Source: Maribacter sp044594925 (lineage in GTDB: Bacteria; Bacteroidota; Bacteroidia; Flavobacteriales; Flavobacteriaceae). Taken from it: a stretch of 64,000 bases of DNA. The first letter of the stretch is position 1; every line of letters starts with the position of its first letter. The notes under the pieces were generated by a model that did no database searches, had not been told where the DNA came from, and was given only the letters and a program-made list of their open reading frames with translations. The translations under genes and the position numbers were made by a program. The DNA lies in NCBI RefSeq assembly GCF_044594925.1, contig NZ_CP138991.1:1488001-1552000 (forward strand). Reading direction: 5' to 3'. Positions 8,092 to 17,611 of the stretch are shown one piece after another.

Positions 8092-9251
8092 AATATATTT
8101 ATCAAAATAGGAGAGAAATCCTAAAACACTTAATTCTATCACTTTTCCTGCTAAATCTACCAGGTTTTTTATTTGTAAAATTAAATCCTTCCGTCTCAAG
8201 TTTTGCGAGTATCGCCTCATACATTCTTTTAATTATTTATTACATATCAGCTAAGGATAAAGGAAGACCTAACATGTGGATGTTTTTTTTAGTAATCTTA
8301 TATTATTCCGTTTCTACATTATCCGGTCAGGAATTCACTCCGGAACCCTATTTTTATTTAATAGATATTTTTAAACTTTTGGTAGTTGTTATTTGTGGTC
8401 AGCAATTAATAATGAACACTACCTTAAAGGAACTTAATTACTACTTAATTATTGGTGCTCTTACTGTTCTTGCACATATATTTCTATTCTTTGACCCAAT
8501 AAAAGATTCAGGTCGTTTTTATGGGTTTTATTTAAACCCGAACTCAGCAGGGTTTATTTGTTTAATAGGTTATAGTTTTACTTTTGCTTTAAAGAATAAG
8601 CCTCGTCTGATAAACCAAATTATATTTACTGCGATGGGCTTACTTACCTTTTCTCGTACTTTTTTATTGATATGGGTATTAATTAATATAATTTCGTTAA
8701 AAGTTAGTTTCAAAAATATTAAGTTTTTTGTGTATGGTTTTATTATCATTTCCATTTTGATAAGTTTTTCTGACCTACTACCTTTTCAAAACGTAAGATT
8801 AAAACAACTTACTGATTTTTTTAATGGAAACCAGATAAATGTTAGCGAAGTAAATGAAGATTCTCGATCGGGAACATGGTCATTATATTATAGTTACATA
8901 ATTAATAAACCCTTTTTCGGAAATGGATTAAACTCTTTTGAAGGAGGACTCGTATCTCAACAAATAGGTTTTCCAGTGGGTGTACATAATAGTTATCTAA
9001 AAGTTTTAGGCGAAGCGGGGCTTTTTGTTTTTATCTATTTCTTAATGATGAATTTTAAAATGGTTTCACAAAGCATCAAATTATTTAGGTCTAAACCATA
9101 TTTGTTTATTGCCTTATTTTCCTTACTTGTATTTCTGCTAACAAACCATGAATATTTCTCGATTCATTACATATTATTAATTTCTATGTGGATACAAAAT
9201 CAATTGATTATTTATTCTATAAACAACAGACTACTCAGCAATATCTACTAA
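8088..9251 (+). CDS. O-antigen polymerase/ligase family membrane protein (Wzy-like)
   Basis: This 387-residue protein has about ten hydrophobic segments and one larger periplasmic loop (about residues 230-300). That loop holds the Wzy_C-type signature: an Arg-Ser-Gly-Thr-Trp stretch, then PFFGNGLNSF and HNSYLKVLGEAGLF. Such proteins polymerise lipid-linked repeat units in the periplasm (Wzy) or ligate chains to a carrier (WaaL). Its place in an operon with a flippase and glycosyltransferases favours a polymerase. The start overlaps the preceding glycosyltransferase by four bases. A second protein of the same superfamily lies on the other strand at 22976-24244. Sequence cannot separate Wzy from WaaL here. 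Confidence 0.8.
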   Translation: MKYIYQNRREILKHLILSLFLLNLPGFLFVKLNPSVSSFASIASYILLIIYYISAKDKGRPNMWMFFLVILYYSVSTLSGQEFTPEPYFYLIDIFKLLVVVICGQQLIMNTTLKELNYYLIIGALTVLAHIFLFFDPIKDSGRFYGFYLNPNSAGFICLIGYSFTFALKNKPRLINQIIFTAMGLLTFSRTFLLIWVLINIISLKVSFKNIKFFVYGFIIISILISFSDLLPFQNVRLKQLTDFFNGNQINVSEVNEDSRSGTWSLYYSYIINKPFFGNGLNSFEGGLVSQQIGFPVGVHNSYLKVLGEAGLFVFIYFLMMNFKMVSQSIKLFRSKPYLFIALFSLLVFLLTNHEYFSIHYILLISMWIQNQLIIYSINNRLLSNIY

Positions 9252-9271
9252 TTAGAACCTAAAATAAATAT

Positions 9272-11077
9272 ATGTGTGGTATATACTTGACCAATATCCC
9301 CTTCAACAGAGAAGAGGTTAAAATCAAATTAGAGAAAATACAATATCGAGGTCCCGATCATACGGGTGTCTCTAAAGTGGACAATATTACACTAGGACAC
9401 TTGCGTTTATCCATTTTAGATCTAGACCCACGCTCTAATCAACCCATGAACTATGAACAATACCATATTACCTTTAATGGTGAAATTTATAACTATCTGG
9501 ATATAAAAACTGAATTAGAAAAGTTAGGTTATTATTTTAAAACAACATCTGATACCGAGGTTCTATTAATGGGTTTTAAGCATTGGGGTAAAGCTTTACT
9601 ACCTAAATTAAATGGCATGTTTGCTTTTTGTATTTACAATAGTGAGACTAAAAAAGTTTTCTGTGCTAGAGATCGCATGGGTGTAAAACCCTTTTATTAC
9701 TATTGGAATAGAGGGGAATTTGAGATTTGCAGCCAACTAAGACCTATAGCAAAAGGTAAAGAATTATTTGAGGAAGCTATTCCCATGTATTTAGAAACTA
9801 GATACATACCCTCCCCATATTCTATTTATAAGAACGTTTATAAATTACCTCCGGGTAAATTTATGGTTATCGATACCTTGAACAACAACCTTAAAATAGA
9901 AGAGTATTGGAATCTAGAAAGAGTTTTGCCTTCAACATTAAGCTACGAAGATGCAAAATCTAACTTGCATGATTTAATTCGTGATGCTGTTAAAATTCGT
10001 TTGCAATCAGATGTTCCTATTGGTACATTTTTATCAGGCGGTATTGATTCCTCATTGGTATCAGCAATAGCAGCAGAACAATCGGAAAGAAAAATAAAGA
10101 CCTTTACCATAGGTTTCGAAAATCCAGAATACAACGAAAGTGATGTTGCTGAGCAGTTTGCCCAAATTATTGGGTCTGAACATACCACAACCATGTGTAC
10201 TTCTAAAGATATTTTAGAGCTGATTCCAAAAGTTTTTGAAGTTTATGATGAGCCTTTTGCCGACGAATCTGCCTTACCATCATTATTGTTAAATCAAGTC
10301 ACTAAAAAACACGTTACTGTTGCCCTATCTGGTGATGGTGGTGATGAAAGTTTTTTAGGCTACAATCATTTTAATAGGCTACAAAAATATTTTCCAATTT
10401 ATAATTTTCCCCTTTGGTTCAGAAAGTTTATTTCAAAAACACCCGCACCTAGTTTATTGGGGGTTGGTTCTGAAGCAGGAATTAACTCTCTTATTACGAA
10501 AGACGCCGATGAATTAATTGCCAATACTTTTCTCGGTGCAGAAGCGATTACTGAAAATTCAAATAGAAATTGGCTGCATTCACACTATTCAGATTATAAA
10601 GCATGGGCTAAAAACCCCCTTCAGCGGGCGGCTGATTTAAATATTAAATTATGGCTTGAAAACGATAGCAACGTAAAGGTTGATCGTGCTAGCATGGCTT
10701 ATTCTGTTGAAGTACGTAGTCCTTTTTTAGATTATAGAATTGTTGAATTTGCCAGAAACTTACCCATAAAATATAGATATGAAAATGGTATCGGAAAACT
10801 TATTTTAAGGGACATACTTGAAGAGTATATCCCTAGAAATATCTTCTCACAACCAAAGAAAGGCTTTGGAGTACCTTTAGGCCATTGGATTCAAAAAGAA
10901 TTAAAAGAAGAAATTCTTGATTCTTTAAATGACGAATTCTTGACTACCATACCTTATTTAGATATAAAGAAATTTAAAAAACAACTTTCATCGCACATGA
11001 AAGGAGAATTAAACAACCAAGCTAATATTTGGAAACTATACGTGCTGAAAAAATGGTTTGATATAAAGAAAGTCTAA
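9272..11077 (+). CDS. Asparagine synthetase-like glutamine amidotransferase, probable sugar-uronate amidating enzyme
   Basis: The 601-residue product has an N-terminal class II glutamine amidotransferase domain with the nucleophile Cys2 directly after Met (MCGIYLTN). The ATP pyrophosphatase domain carries the PP-loop SGGIDS at residues 255-260. All landmarks of AsnB are present, so it can in principle make asparagine from aspartate and glutamine. In O-antigen loci such as that of Pseudomonas aeruginosa O6, a homologue (WbpS) is thought to amidate GalNAcA to the uronamide. Because wbpP- and wbpO-type genes start this same operon, I infer the same job here. The final residues are shared with the next gene only by close spacing (one base between stop and ATG). 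A plain biosynthetic AsnB is the alternative. Confidence 0.82.
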   Translation: MCGIYLTNIPFNREEVKIKLEKIQYRGPDHTGVSKVDNITLGHLRLSILDLDPRSNQPMNYEQYHITFNGEIYNYLDIKTELEKLGYYFKTTSDTEVLLMGFKHWGKALLPKLNGMFAFCIYNSETKKVFCARDRMGVKPFYYYWNRGEFEICSQLRPIAKGKELFEEAIPMYLETRYIPSPYSIYKNVYKLPPGKFMVIDTLNNNLKIEEYWNLERVLPSTLSYEDAKSNLHDLIRDAVKIRLQSDVPIGTFLSGGIDSSLVSAIAAEQSERKIKTFTIGFENPEYNESDVAEQFAQIIGSEHTTTMCTSKDILELIPKVFEVYDEPFADESALPSLLLNQVTKKHVTVALSGDGGDESFLGYNHFNRLQKYFPIYNFPLWFRKFISKTPAPSLLGVGSEAGINSLITKDADELIANTFLGAEAITENSNRNWLHSHYSDYKAWAKNPLQRAADLNIKLWLENDSNVKVDRASMAYSVEVRSPFLDYRIVEFARNLPIKYRYENGIGKLILRDILEEYIPRNIFSQPKKGFGVPLGHWIQKELKEEILDSLNDEFLTTIPYLDIKKFKKQLSSHMKGELNNQANIWKLYVLKKWFDIKKV

Positions 11078-11078
11078 G

Positions 11079-12146
11079 ATGAAATATAAAATAGACTTCA
11101 TTATTGGTAGTTTAAGGTCCGGAGGGGCTGAGCGGGTAGTTGTTAATTTAGCCAACCATCTAGCCTCAAAAAATCATGAAATTCGAATAATAACCTTTAT
11201 TGATGGTGATTTCTATGATTTAAATCCTAGAATTAACAGAATTCGTTTTCATAAAAAAAGGATAATTCAACAAGCCATACCAAGAGCACTATTTAATCTA
11301 GCCAGATTTTATAAAAAAAAGAAGAACAGACCAAATGTTATAAGCTCACATATAGGACTCATGGGAATGGCTACAATTCCTATTGCCAAGTTATATAAAA
11401 TTAAAATCATAGTTTCAGAGCATTCCAATCATTTAAGGTTTATCAATAATTTTTCTAATCGTATTGTTTGGGACTTTTTATATCCTAAAGTAAATGCAAT
11501 TACAATATTAACTAGATACGATTTAGAATATTTTAAGCAAAAAAATGAGAACGTGATTGTTATGGAAAATCCATGTTCCTTTAGGCCAAGCAAAGGTTTA
11601 GATAAAGAAAAAACTATACTTGCCGTAGGTAACATGAATCGCTATGAAGAAAAAGGTTTTGATAATTTATTAAAGGGATTAGCTAAAGTATTGCCTGAAA
11701 ACAAAGAATGGAAAGTAAAGCTAGTTGGTGGTGGCGATAATGGTATTTCAACTTTAAAAGAATTAGTTAAAGATTTAAAAATCGAACATTTTGTGACTTT
11801 TACAGGTTTCAGGAACGATGTGAATTTTTTAATGCAAAAATCGGAAATATTCGTCCTAAGTTCTAAATATGAAGGAATGCCAATGGCACTATTAGAGGCA
11901 TTATCGCAAGAAATGGCATGCATAGCCTATGATTGCGTCTCTGGACCATCGGACATTATAAATAGCGGTGAAAACGGAATTTTAGTAGAAAACCAGAATC
12001 TCGATAAACTTATCTCTAACATTGTTAAAGTAATGAAAGATGATGAGCTTAGGAATAATTTAGGTAGAAATGGTTTTCAAAACCTAAAGAGATACGACAT
12101 TAGTGAAGTTGGAGATAAATGGATTAAATTAATTGAAAGCATTTAA
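11079..12146 (+). CDS. Glycosyltransferase family 4
   Basis: This GT-B glycosyltransferase has 355 residues. The N-terminal glycine loop is LRSGGAERVVVNLANHL, the middle is basic and probably membrane-associated (residues 60-90 are rich in Lys/Arg), and the donor site shows YEGMPMALLEAL followed by SGPSDIINSGENGIL. It should act on the cytoplasmic face of the inner membrane in repeat-unit assembly. The gene follows the amidotransferase stop after one base and precedes another GT4 by four bases, so the three are certainly co-transcribed. The sugar specificity is not evident. Confidence 0.85.
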   Translation: MKYKIDFIIGSLRSGGAERVVVNLANHLASKNHEIRIITFIDGDFYDLNPRINRIRFHKKRIIQQAIPRALFNLARFYKKKKNRPNVISSHIGLMGMATIPIAKLYKIKIIVSEHSNHLRFINNFSNRIVWDFLYPKVNAITILTRYDLEYFKQKNENVIVMENPCSFRPSKGLDKEKTILAVGNMNRYEEKGFDNLLKGLAKVLPENKEWKVKLVGGGDNGISTLKELVKDLKIEHFVTFTGFRNDVNFLMQKSEIFVLSSKYEGMPMALLEALSQEMACIAYDCVSGPSDIINSGENGILVENQNLDKLISNIVKVMKDDELRNNLGRNGFQNLKRYDISEVGDKWIKLIESI

Positions 12147-12150
12147 CTGT

Positions 12151-13302
12151 ATGTCAACTAAAAAAATAGCCATCTTAATTGTATCCATGGAGGGTGGCGG
12201 TGCAGAAAGAGTGGTAGCTTACCTAAGTGATTATTTAGTGAAGCAAGAACATGAGGTACATCTTTTTCTATTGAACAATGCCATTAGCTATGAAATACCG
12301 GATGGAGTAACACTTCATCTTTTAAGTGAATCGAAGGAATTTGGTAGTGGTTTTAAGAAATTAATGTTACTACCATTTCAAGCAATAAAATACGGAAGGC
12401 TTCTGAACAGCTTAAATATTTCTCATAGTTTAAGTTTTCTGACAAGACCCAATTATATTAATGTACTTGCAAAATGGCTTTCTAAGGGTAACTTTCTTAC
12501 CGTTCTAAACGAACGTTCCTATCCTAGTATGCACTATGCGGATAATAGCTTACAGTCAAAACTAAATAAGCGACTAATTAAATGGTTATACCCAAAAGGC
12601 AAAAAAATCATTGGGAATTCTTACGGAAATCATGATGATCTAATTGAGAACTTCAATATTCCCAAGGAAAAGATGCAGGTAATTCAGAACCCGGTTGACT
12701 TGGCTAAAATAAATGCCATTACTCCAAAAAAAGCTTTTTTTGACAAGAGTTACTTTAATATCATTACTGTGGGGCGTTTAGATGCTGGTAAAAATCATCA
12801 AATGCTAATAAATGCCATGGCCTTGCTAAATGAAAAAAACTCAAGACTATATATTTTGGGTTCTGGTGGGCTAAAAAGTAAACTAGAAGCACTTATAACA
12901 GCATTAGAACTTAATGACCGAGTATTCTTAATGGGCTTTGATAGTAATCCCTATCAATTCATAAAAGAAGCTGACTTATTTATTTTTGGCTCTAACCATG
13001 AAGGTTTTCCTAATGTTCTGCTAGAAGCAATGGCCTGTGGAAAAGCTATCATAAGTACGAACTGTAAGGCAGGGCCCTCCGAAATCATGAAACTAACTGA
13101 AGAAAAAAAATCAGATATCATGAAAACTGATTATGGTATTCTTACTCCGATTGACAATGCCCATTTTATGGCTAAGGCAATTGAACTGATGATTACCAAT
13201 ACCAGTTATAAGAAGTCTTGTGAAAAAAACGTTCTAGTCCGCGTAAAGGACTTTGAAAAGGATAAAATACTAAGTCTTTTTTATAAAGCAATAGAAAACT
13301 AA
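12151..13302 (+). CDS. Glycosyltransferase family 4
   Basis: The 383-residue GT-B enzyme has the N-terminal loop MEGGGAERVVAYLS and the donor motif HEGFPNVLLEAMACG followed by KAGPSEIMKL. I chose the ATG at 12151, four bases after the previous stop; the frame extends to a TTG at 12133 inside the upstream gene, but the first beta strand (KKIAILIVSM) begins right after the ATG. Together with the genes at 6970 and 11079 it forms a trio sharing the GGAERVV loop, probably by old duplication. The donor sugar is unknown. Confidence 0.85.
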   Translation: MSTKKIAILIVSMEGGGAERVVAYLSDYLVKQEHEVHLFLLNNAISYEIPDGVTLHLLSESKEFGSGFKKLMLLPFQAIKYGRLLNSLNISHSLSFLTRPNYINVLAKWLSKGNFLTVLNERSYPSMHYADNSLQSKLNKRLIKWLYPKGKKIIGNSYGNHDDLIENFNIPKEKMQVIQNPVDLAKINAITPKKAFFDKSYFNIITVGRLDAGKNHQMLINAMALLNEKNSRLYILGSGGLKSKLEALITALELNDRVFLMGFDSNPYQFIKEADLFIFGSNHEGFPNVLLEAMACGKAIISTNCKAGPSEIMKLTEEKKSDIMKTDYGILTPIDNAHFMAKAIELMITNTSYKKSCEKNVLVRVKDFEKDKILSLFYKAIEN

Positions 13303-13339
13303 TTTCTAGCAGCGTCATAAAAAAAACAATCTGATATTC

Positions 13340-14518
13340 ATGGGAAACAACAAATCAAAACTTTTCAGAATCACAACCATAGCAGGTTCACTAAACGGCC
13401 TCTTGAAAGGACAGCTGCGCTATATGAATACTGCTTTTGATGTGTATGGGGTTTCTGCCAGTGGAAATGGAAAGATCAATAAGGTAGCGGAACGCGAAGG
13501 CGTAAAGGTTATTCCCGTGGAAATGACAAGGCAGATCACCCCCCTCAAAGATATAAAAAGTGTGTATCAGCTTTACAGAATCTTACGGAAACACAAGCCT
13601 TTAATTGTTCATACCCACACGCCAAAGGCAGGTATAGTGGGCATGTTTGCTTCATGGTTGGCCAGAGTACCTTTAAGGTTACATGACGTAGCAGGTTTAC
13701 CGTTATTGGAAGCCCAAGGCTCAAAACGGAAACTTTTGGATATTGTTGAGAAAATGACCTACGCATTTGCCTCACACGTCTATCCAAATTCTCATGGATT
13801 AAAAGCTATTATTACGCAAAACAATTATTGCAATCCAAACAAATTGAAAGTACTGGGAGACGGCAGTTCTAATGGTACGGATACCCAATATTTTAACCCT
13901 TCCTTGATTACCGATACGGCTATTTTAGATTTAAAGGCAAAGCTGGGCATTAAGGAAACCGATCATGTATTTGTTTTTATTGGTCGCTTGGTCACTGACA
14001 AAGGCGTTAATGAGCTAGTTGCTGCGTTCTGTGAACTCCATAATAGTGTTGAAAACACAAAACTTGTTTTAGTCGGCCCTCATGAACCCGATTTAGACCC
14101 ATTATTACCGGAAACAGAAAAATTAATTGCCGCCAATACGGCTATTATTACTCCGGGTACTATAATGGATGTTAGACCCTACTATGCCATAGCGGATGCA
14201 TTCGTGTTTCCAAGCTATAGAGAAGGGTTCCCAAATGTAGTGATGGAAGCCAATGCTATGGGCATACCGGCCATAGTTAGTGATATTAATGGTAATAATG
14301 AAATTATTGAGCACGGGAAAAGTGGTATCATTATTCCGGTTAAGGACAGCACGGCAATTTTAGATGAAATGACCACCTTTATGAAAAATCCAAAAGCATA
14401 CGTAACACTTCCTCCTTCAGAAATAAGAAATTCTATTATTGAGAAGTATGATTGTAAAAAAATTTGGAAATATATAAGTAAGGAGTATGCCTTACTCACC
14501 AAAGAGTTACAATCATAG
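13340..14518 (+). CDS. Glycosyltransferase family 4 (PglA-like layout)
   Basis: This GT-B glycosyltransferase has 392 residues. Its N-terminal part (LLKGQLRYMN, VHTHTPKAGIVGMFASWLA) and C-terminal donor motif (REGFPNVVMEANAMGIPAI, then SGIIIPVKD) resemble the branch that contains PglA and similar enzymes adding the second sugar to undecaprenyl-linked sugars. That role would fit the PglC-like initiating transferase encoded a little downstream at 15966, but this is an inference from family resemblance. Codon use is less AT-biased than in the genes 5640-13300. It is preceded by a 37-base gap. Confidence 0.82.
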   Translation: MGNNKSKLFRITTIAGSLNGLLKGQLRYMNTAFDVYGVSASGNGKINKVAEREGVKVIPVEMTRQITPLKDIKSVYQLYRILRKHKPLIVHTHTPKAGIVGMFASWLARVPLRLHDVAGLPLLEAQGSKRKLLDIVEKMTYAFASHVYPNSHGLKAIITQNNYCNPNKLKVLGDGSSNGTDTQYFNPSLITDTAILDLKAKLGIKETDHVFVFIGRLVTDKGVNELVAAFCELHNSVENTKLVLVGPHEPDLDPLLPETEKLIAANTAIITPGTIMDVRPYYAIADAFVFPSYREGFPNVVMEANAMGIPAIVSDINGNNEIIEHGKSGIIIPVKDSTAILDEMTTFMKNPKAYVTLPPSEIRNSIIEKYDCKKIWKYISKEYALLTKELQS

Positions 14519-14820
14519 TACTTTTTTTAGCAGCATCATTATCTAGTGACTAAAATGCACAATTTTAGTCTATTACATCTAGTTTGCTTTGGACGCTACT
14601 TAAATAATTTTAATGTAAAAATTGTAGTAAAGTACGATTGGCCTACGATTTGGAATAAAATTCTAGAAGAATACCAAACACCATACTAATTGGAGGTAGT
14701 TTAATTCTCACGGATACCTGTTAACTTCTATTAGATAACCTTAATCCAAAAATTTAGTGTTTACTTTGTATGCGTTGTACCTTTCCCCCTAATTAGAGCT
14801 CATACTAATTTTACCTTATA
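14519..14820. other. Intergenic gap with a coding remnant
   Basis: These 302 bases interrupt an otherwise tightly packed operon. The first half contains a short frame that looks like the tail of a lost glycosyltransferase (see 14531-14689). The second half is AT-rich with no structure that I can support. Confidence 0.6.
14531..14689 (+). pseudogene. Probable remnant of a glycosyltransferase C-terminus
   Basis: A frame open from 14531 to a TAA at 14687-14689 contains an ATG at 14555 and ends in VKIVVKYDWPTIWNKILEEY followed by four more residues. A hydrophobic strand, then an aromatic-Asp-Trp turn, then an amphipathic helix ending in Tyr is how many GT4 proteins end. The preceding residues have no motif. 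I read it as what is left after deletion of a glycosyltransferase gene between the GT4 genes at 13340 and 14821. It could also be a chance frame of 44 codons from the ATG. Confidence 0.35.
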
Positions 14821-15963
14821 ATGACCAACAAACCATTGAAGATTGTTTTTTTATTAAGTAGAATAGAAACAACGGGTGTTACTACACATACTATAGATTT
14901 AGCAAAGGGATTAACAGATTTAGGACATCGTATTCTATTAATTACCGGTGGTATAAGTAGAGAAAAGAACGCACGTGTAGAACTATTTTACCAACAGTTT
15001 AAAGAAATGGGGGTTACCGTAAAAGAGTTTAAAACACCTGAAGGCGGTTTACTGAGTAAGGGTGTACAAACTATAGGTTCCGTTTTTAACATGCTTAAAT
15101 GGATTAGGAAATATAACCCGCACGTTATACATGCACAATCGCCATATATGACTTTTGTACCATGGTTACTGGGTAAAAAATTTACAACTACGATACACCA
15201 AATGGGCCTTAAGCCAAACTTAAAGTTTAAAACACCTACCCATGTTATTGCTATTAGCGAGGAGTCTAAAAGGGATAGTATTTTAAACTACGGGATTACA
15301 GAAGACCAAGTAAGTATTATTCATCATGGTGTAAATAAAAGATATGCTACAGCAATTACCATAGACGAAAAGCTAGCCTTAAAGAAATCATTAGGTATTC
15401 CTGAAAATAAAATCGTTGTAGGGGCCGTTAGTAGTTTATCCTTAAGAAAGGGAACGGATATTATGGTGAAGGCCTTGGAAGAACTCTCGAAAGATATAAA
15501 ACAAAAACTATATTTTGTTTTTGTGGGTGGCGAACTAAACTCTAAGGAATATAATTGGTTAAGTGGTATGATTTCAGATGCAAAAATTGCCTCATTCACA
15601 AAGCAAATTGCGTTTAGAGACCCTAAACCTTTTTATGATATTTTTGATATTTTTGTACTACCCTCTAGAATGGAATCTTTTCCATTAGTAACTTTAGAAG
15701 CTATGATGAGTGGTTGTTGCCCTATTAGAAGTAATACCGAGGGTGCCTATGAACAAATTAACGACGGGGTCGATGGACTTTTGTTTACTACAGAAAAACA
15801 TGAAGAATTAAGTGCTTGCTTAACACAGCTCGTAAACAATAAAGATAAGATGCAGCTATTGGCTAAAAATGCCAAAGAAAAAGCTTTGGCCACTTTTACC
15901 ATACCGGTAATGACCCAGGAAACCTTAAAAATTTACGAAAAAATTAAAATTCATAACGCTTAA
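14821..15963 (+). CDS. Glycosyltransferase family 4
   Basis: The product is a GT-B glycosyltransferase of 380 residues. Its N-terminal loop, RIETTGVTTHTIDLAKGL, lacks the GGAERVV pattern of the earlier genes. The donor site is seen as SRMESFPLVTLEAMMSG followed by EGAYEQINDGVDGLLF. The gene ends two bases before the PglC-like initiating transferase and is therefore likely to act early in the same repeat-unit pathway. It starts a tighter sub-block (14821-17611) with mixed GC content. The donor and acceptor are unknown. Confidence 0.83.
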   Translation: MTNKPLKIVFLLSRIETTGVTTHTIDLAKGLTDLGHRILLITGGISREKNARVELFYQQFKEMGVTVKEFKTPEGGLLSKGVQTIGSVFNMLKWIRKYNPHVIHAQSPYMTFVPWLLGKKFTTTIHQMGLKPNLKFKTPTHVIAISEESKRDSILNYGITEDQVSIIHHGVNKRYATAITIDEKLALKKSLGIPENKIVVGAVSSLSLRKGTDIMVKALEELSKDIKQKLYFVFVGGELNSKEYNWLSGMISDAKIASFTKQIAFRDPKPFYDIFDIFVLPSRMESFPLVTLEAMMSGCCPIRSNTEGAYEQINDGVDGLLFTTEKHEELSACLTQLVNNKDKMQLLAKNAKEKALATFTIPVMTQETLKIYEKIKIHNA

Positions 15964-15965
15964 TA

Positions 15966-16589
15966 ATGTACCAAAAGGCAGTTAAAAGTAGTCTGGACTT
16001 TCTTGTTGCGCTAGGGGTATTTATCACCTTCCTACCACTATTCTTAGCATTGACCATACTCCTAATTATAGCCAACAATGGCAAACCGTTTTTCTATCAA
16101 AGGAGACCCGGTAAAAACGAGCGTATCTTTAGTATTATAAAGTTCAAGACCATGAACGATAAAAAAGATGCGAATGGAAAATTACTACCAGATTTTAAAC
16201 GCATTACCAAAGTAGGTAAATTTATTAGAGAAAATTCGTTGGATGAATTACCTCAGCTACTCAACGTAATAAAAGGGGATATGTCCTTTGTAGGCCCCAG
16301 ACCTTTATTAGTATCCTATCTTGAGCATTACAACCAAGAAGAGGCCAAAAGACATTTGGTTAAACCTGGTATTACCGGATGGGCTCAAGTAAACGGTAGG
16401 AACGCTATAAGTTGGGAAGAAAAATTTAAATACGACGTGTGGTACGTTAACCACATAGGATTTAAACTAGATTTCATAATTCTATTAAAAACAGTACAAA
16501 AAGTGTTTAAGAAAGAGGGCATTTCTGCCAGTGAGACCGTTACCATGGAATTATTTACCGGTTCTAACAAGCAACAACAACTAAAATAA
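15966..16589 (+). CDS. Undecaprenyl-phosphate sugar-1-phosphate transferase (short, PglC-like)
   Basis: This 207-residue monotopic phosphoglycosyltransferase moves a sugar-1-phosphate from a nucleotide sugar to undecaprenyl phosphate and so starts a lipid-linked oligosaccharide. It has one N-terminal re-entrant hydrophobic segment (residues 9-37) and the bacterial sugar transferase domain: KFKTM, the catalytic-region motif SLDELPQLLNVIKGDMSFVGPRP (only key residues DE, P and the GPRP turn are cited), then PGITGWAQVNGRN. There is no extra N-terminal multi-helix domain as in WbaP/WcaJ, so it belongs to the PglC-type minimal form. A second, long-form initiating transferase is encoded at 31150-32580. 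Confidence 0.9.
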   Translation: MYQKAVKSSLDFLVALGVFITFLPLFLALTILLIIANNGKPFFYQRRPGKNERIFSIIKFKTMNDKKDANGKLLPDFKRITKVGKFIRENSLDELPQLLNVIKGDMSFVGPRPLLVSYLEHYNQEEAKRHLVKPGITGWAQVNGRNAISWEEKFKYDVWYVNHIGFKLDFIILLKTVQKVFKKEGISASETVTMELFTGSNKQQQLK

Positions 16590-16597
16590 GTCATAAG

Positions 16598-17611
16598 ATG
16601 GTATCAATTATAGAAGCTAAAACAGCATGGAAAACTACTGTCGGTGCTATGAAAAATCATGATTTTTATCATACGTACGATTACCATCATATTTCGAAAA
16701 AAGAAGACGAGCACCCCATACTCTTTAGCTATACCGAGGGAGATGTTGTAATCGTAATTCCTTTTTTAAAGCGGGCAATTCCAAATACGGATTATTTTGA
16801 TCTAACTTCAGTCTACGGCTATGCGGGGCCCCTCTCCAGTAATGTAGATTCAAGCTTTGACACTTCTAAATTTAAGAAGGCCCTGGACAACTGGTTGAAC
16901 GACGAGAAAATAATCGCCGTTTTTTCTAGACTTCACCCCTATCTAGAGCATCAAAATCATATTCTGAGTGGTATGGGCTCCCGACCCATGCTTGGTAAAG
17001 TGGTGAACATAGATATCGCACAATCTTTGGAAGAGCAAAGAAAGCAATATGGAAAAAGCACTAAGAACAGAACGAATAAATGCCGAAGACTTTGTGAGGT
17101 AAAGAAAGCCGAGACGGATGAGGAGATAAATACCTTTATCGATATTTATTATGAGAATATGGATAGGCTTTCTGCAAATAAAAACTATTATTTTTCCAGA
17201 GAATACTTTTTTAATTTCCTAAAATGTGAAGATTTCGAGACCGATATTCTTTTGGTGAACCACTTAGAAGACAACTATACAGTTGCCGCCTCTATGTTCG
17301 TAAAAACAGGTAAGATCGTACAATTTCATTTATCCGGCAGTAGAACGGACTACCTCTCTATTGCTCCGGCTAATCTTTTCTTGGACGAAATGCGCTTGCG
17401 AGGTACAGCGGAAGGTTACACCTATTTTAACCTCGGTGGCGGACTAGGTGGTAGGGAAGATTCCCTTTATAATTTTAAGGCCTCTTTTTCAAAAACATAT
17501 AAAGAGTTCTCCGTTTGGAAATATATTGCAAATCAAGAAATTTACGATGCACTTTCAAAAGACAAGGCTAACACTGATACTGACTATTTTCCTTTGTACA
17601 GGAGCAATTAA
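16598..17611 (+). CDS. FemAB/GNAT-fold acyltransferase
   Basis: The 337-residue protein has two related halves typical of the FemAB-like branch of the GNAT superfamily. The first half carries SVYGYAGPLSS; the second has an acceptor-side region (FHLSGSRTDYLSIAPANLF) and ends with the conserved FNLGGGLGGREDSLYNFK motif. Such enzymes transfer an amino acid or acyl group, and in polysaccharide loci they are thought to modify an amino sugar. The gene lies eight bases after the PglC-like gene, and its 3' end overlaps the next gene by 65 bases. The precise substrate is not apparent. Confidence 0.72.
   Translation: MVSIIEAKTAWKTTVGAMKNHDFYHTYDYHHISKKEDEHPILFSYTEGDVVIVIPFLKRAIPNTDYFDLTSVYGYAGPLSSNVDSSFDTSKFKKALDNWLNDEKIIAVFSRLHPYLEHQNHILSGMGSRPMLGKVVNIDIAQSLEEQRKQYGKSTKNRTNKCRRLCEVKKAETDEEINTFIDIYYENMDRLSANKNYYFSREYFFNFLKCEDFETDILLVNHLEDNYTVAASMFVKTGKIVQFHLSGSRTDYLSIAPANLFLDEMRLRGTAEGYTYFNLGGGLGGREDSLYNFKASFSKTYKEFSVWKYIANQEIYDALSKDKANTDTDYFPLYRSN

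Noticed and set aside
12133..12150. Upstream TTG start for the GT4 gene at 12151
   Set aside because: It adds six residues inside the previous gene, while an ATG four bases after that gene's stop directly precedes the first beta strand.
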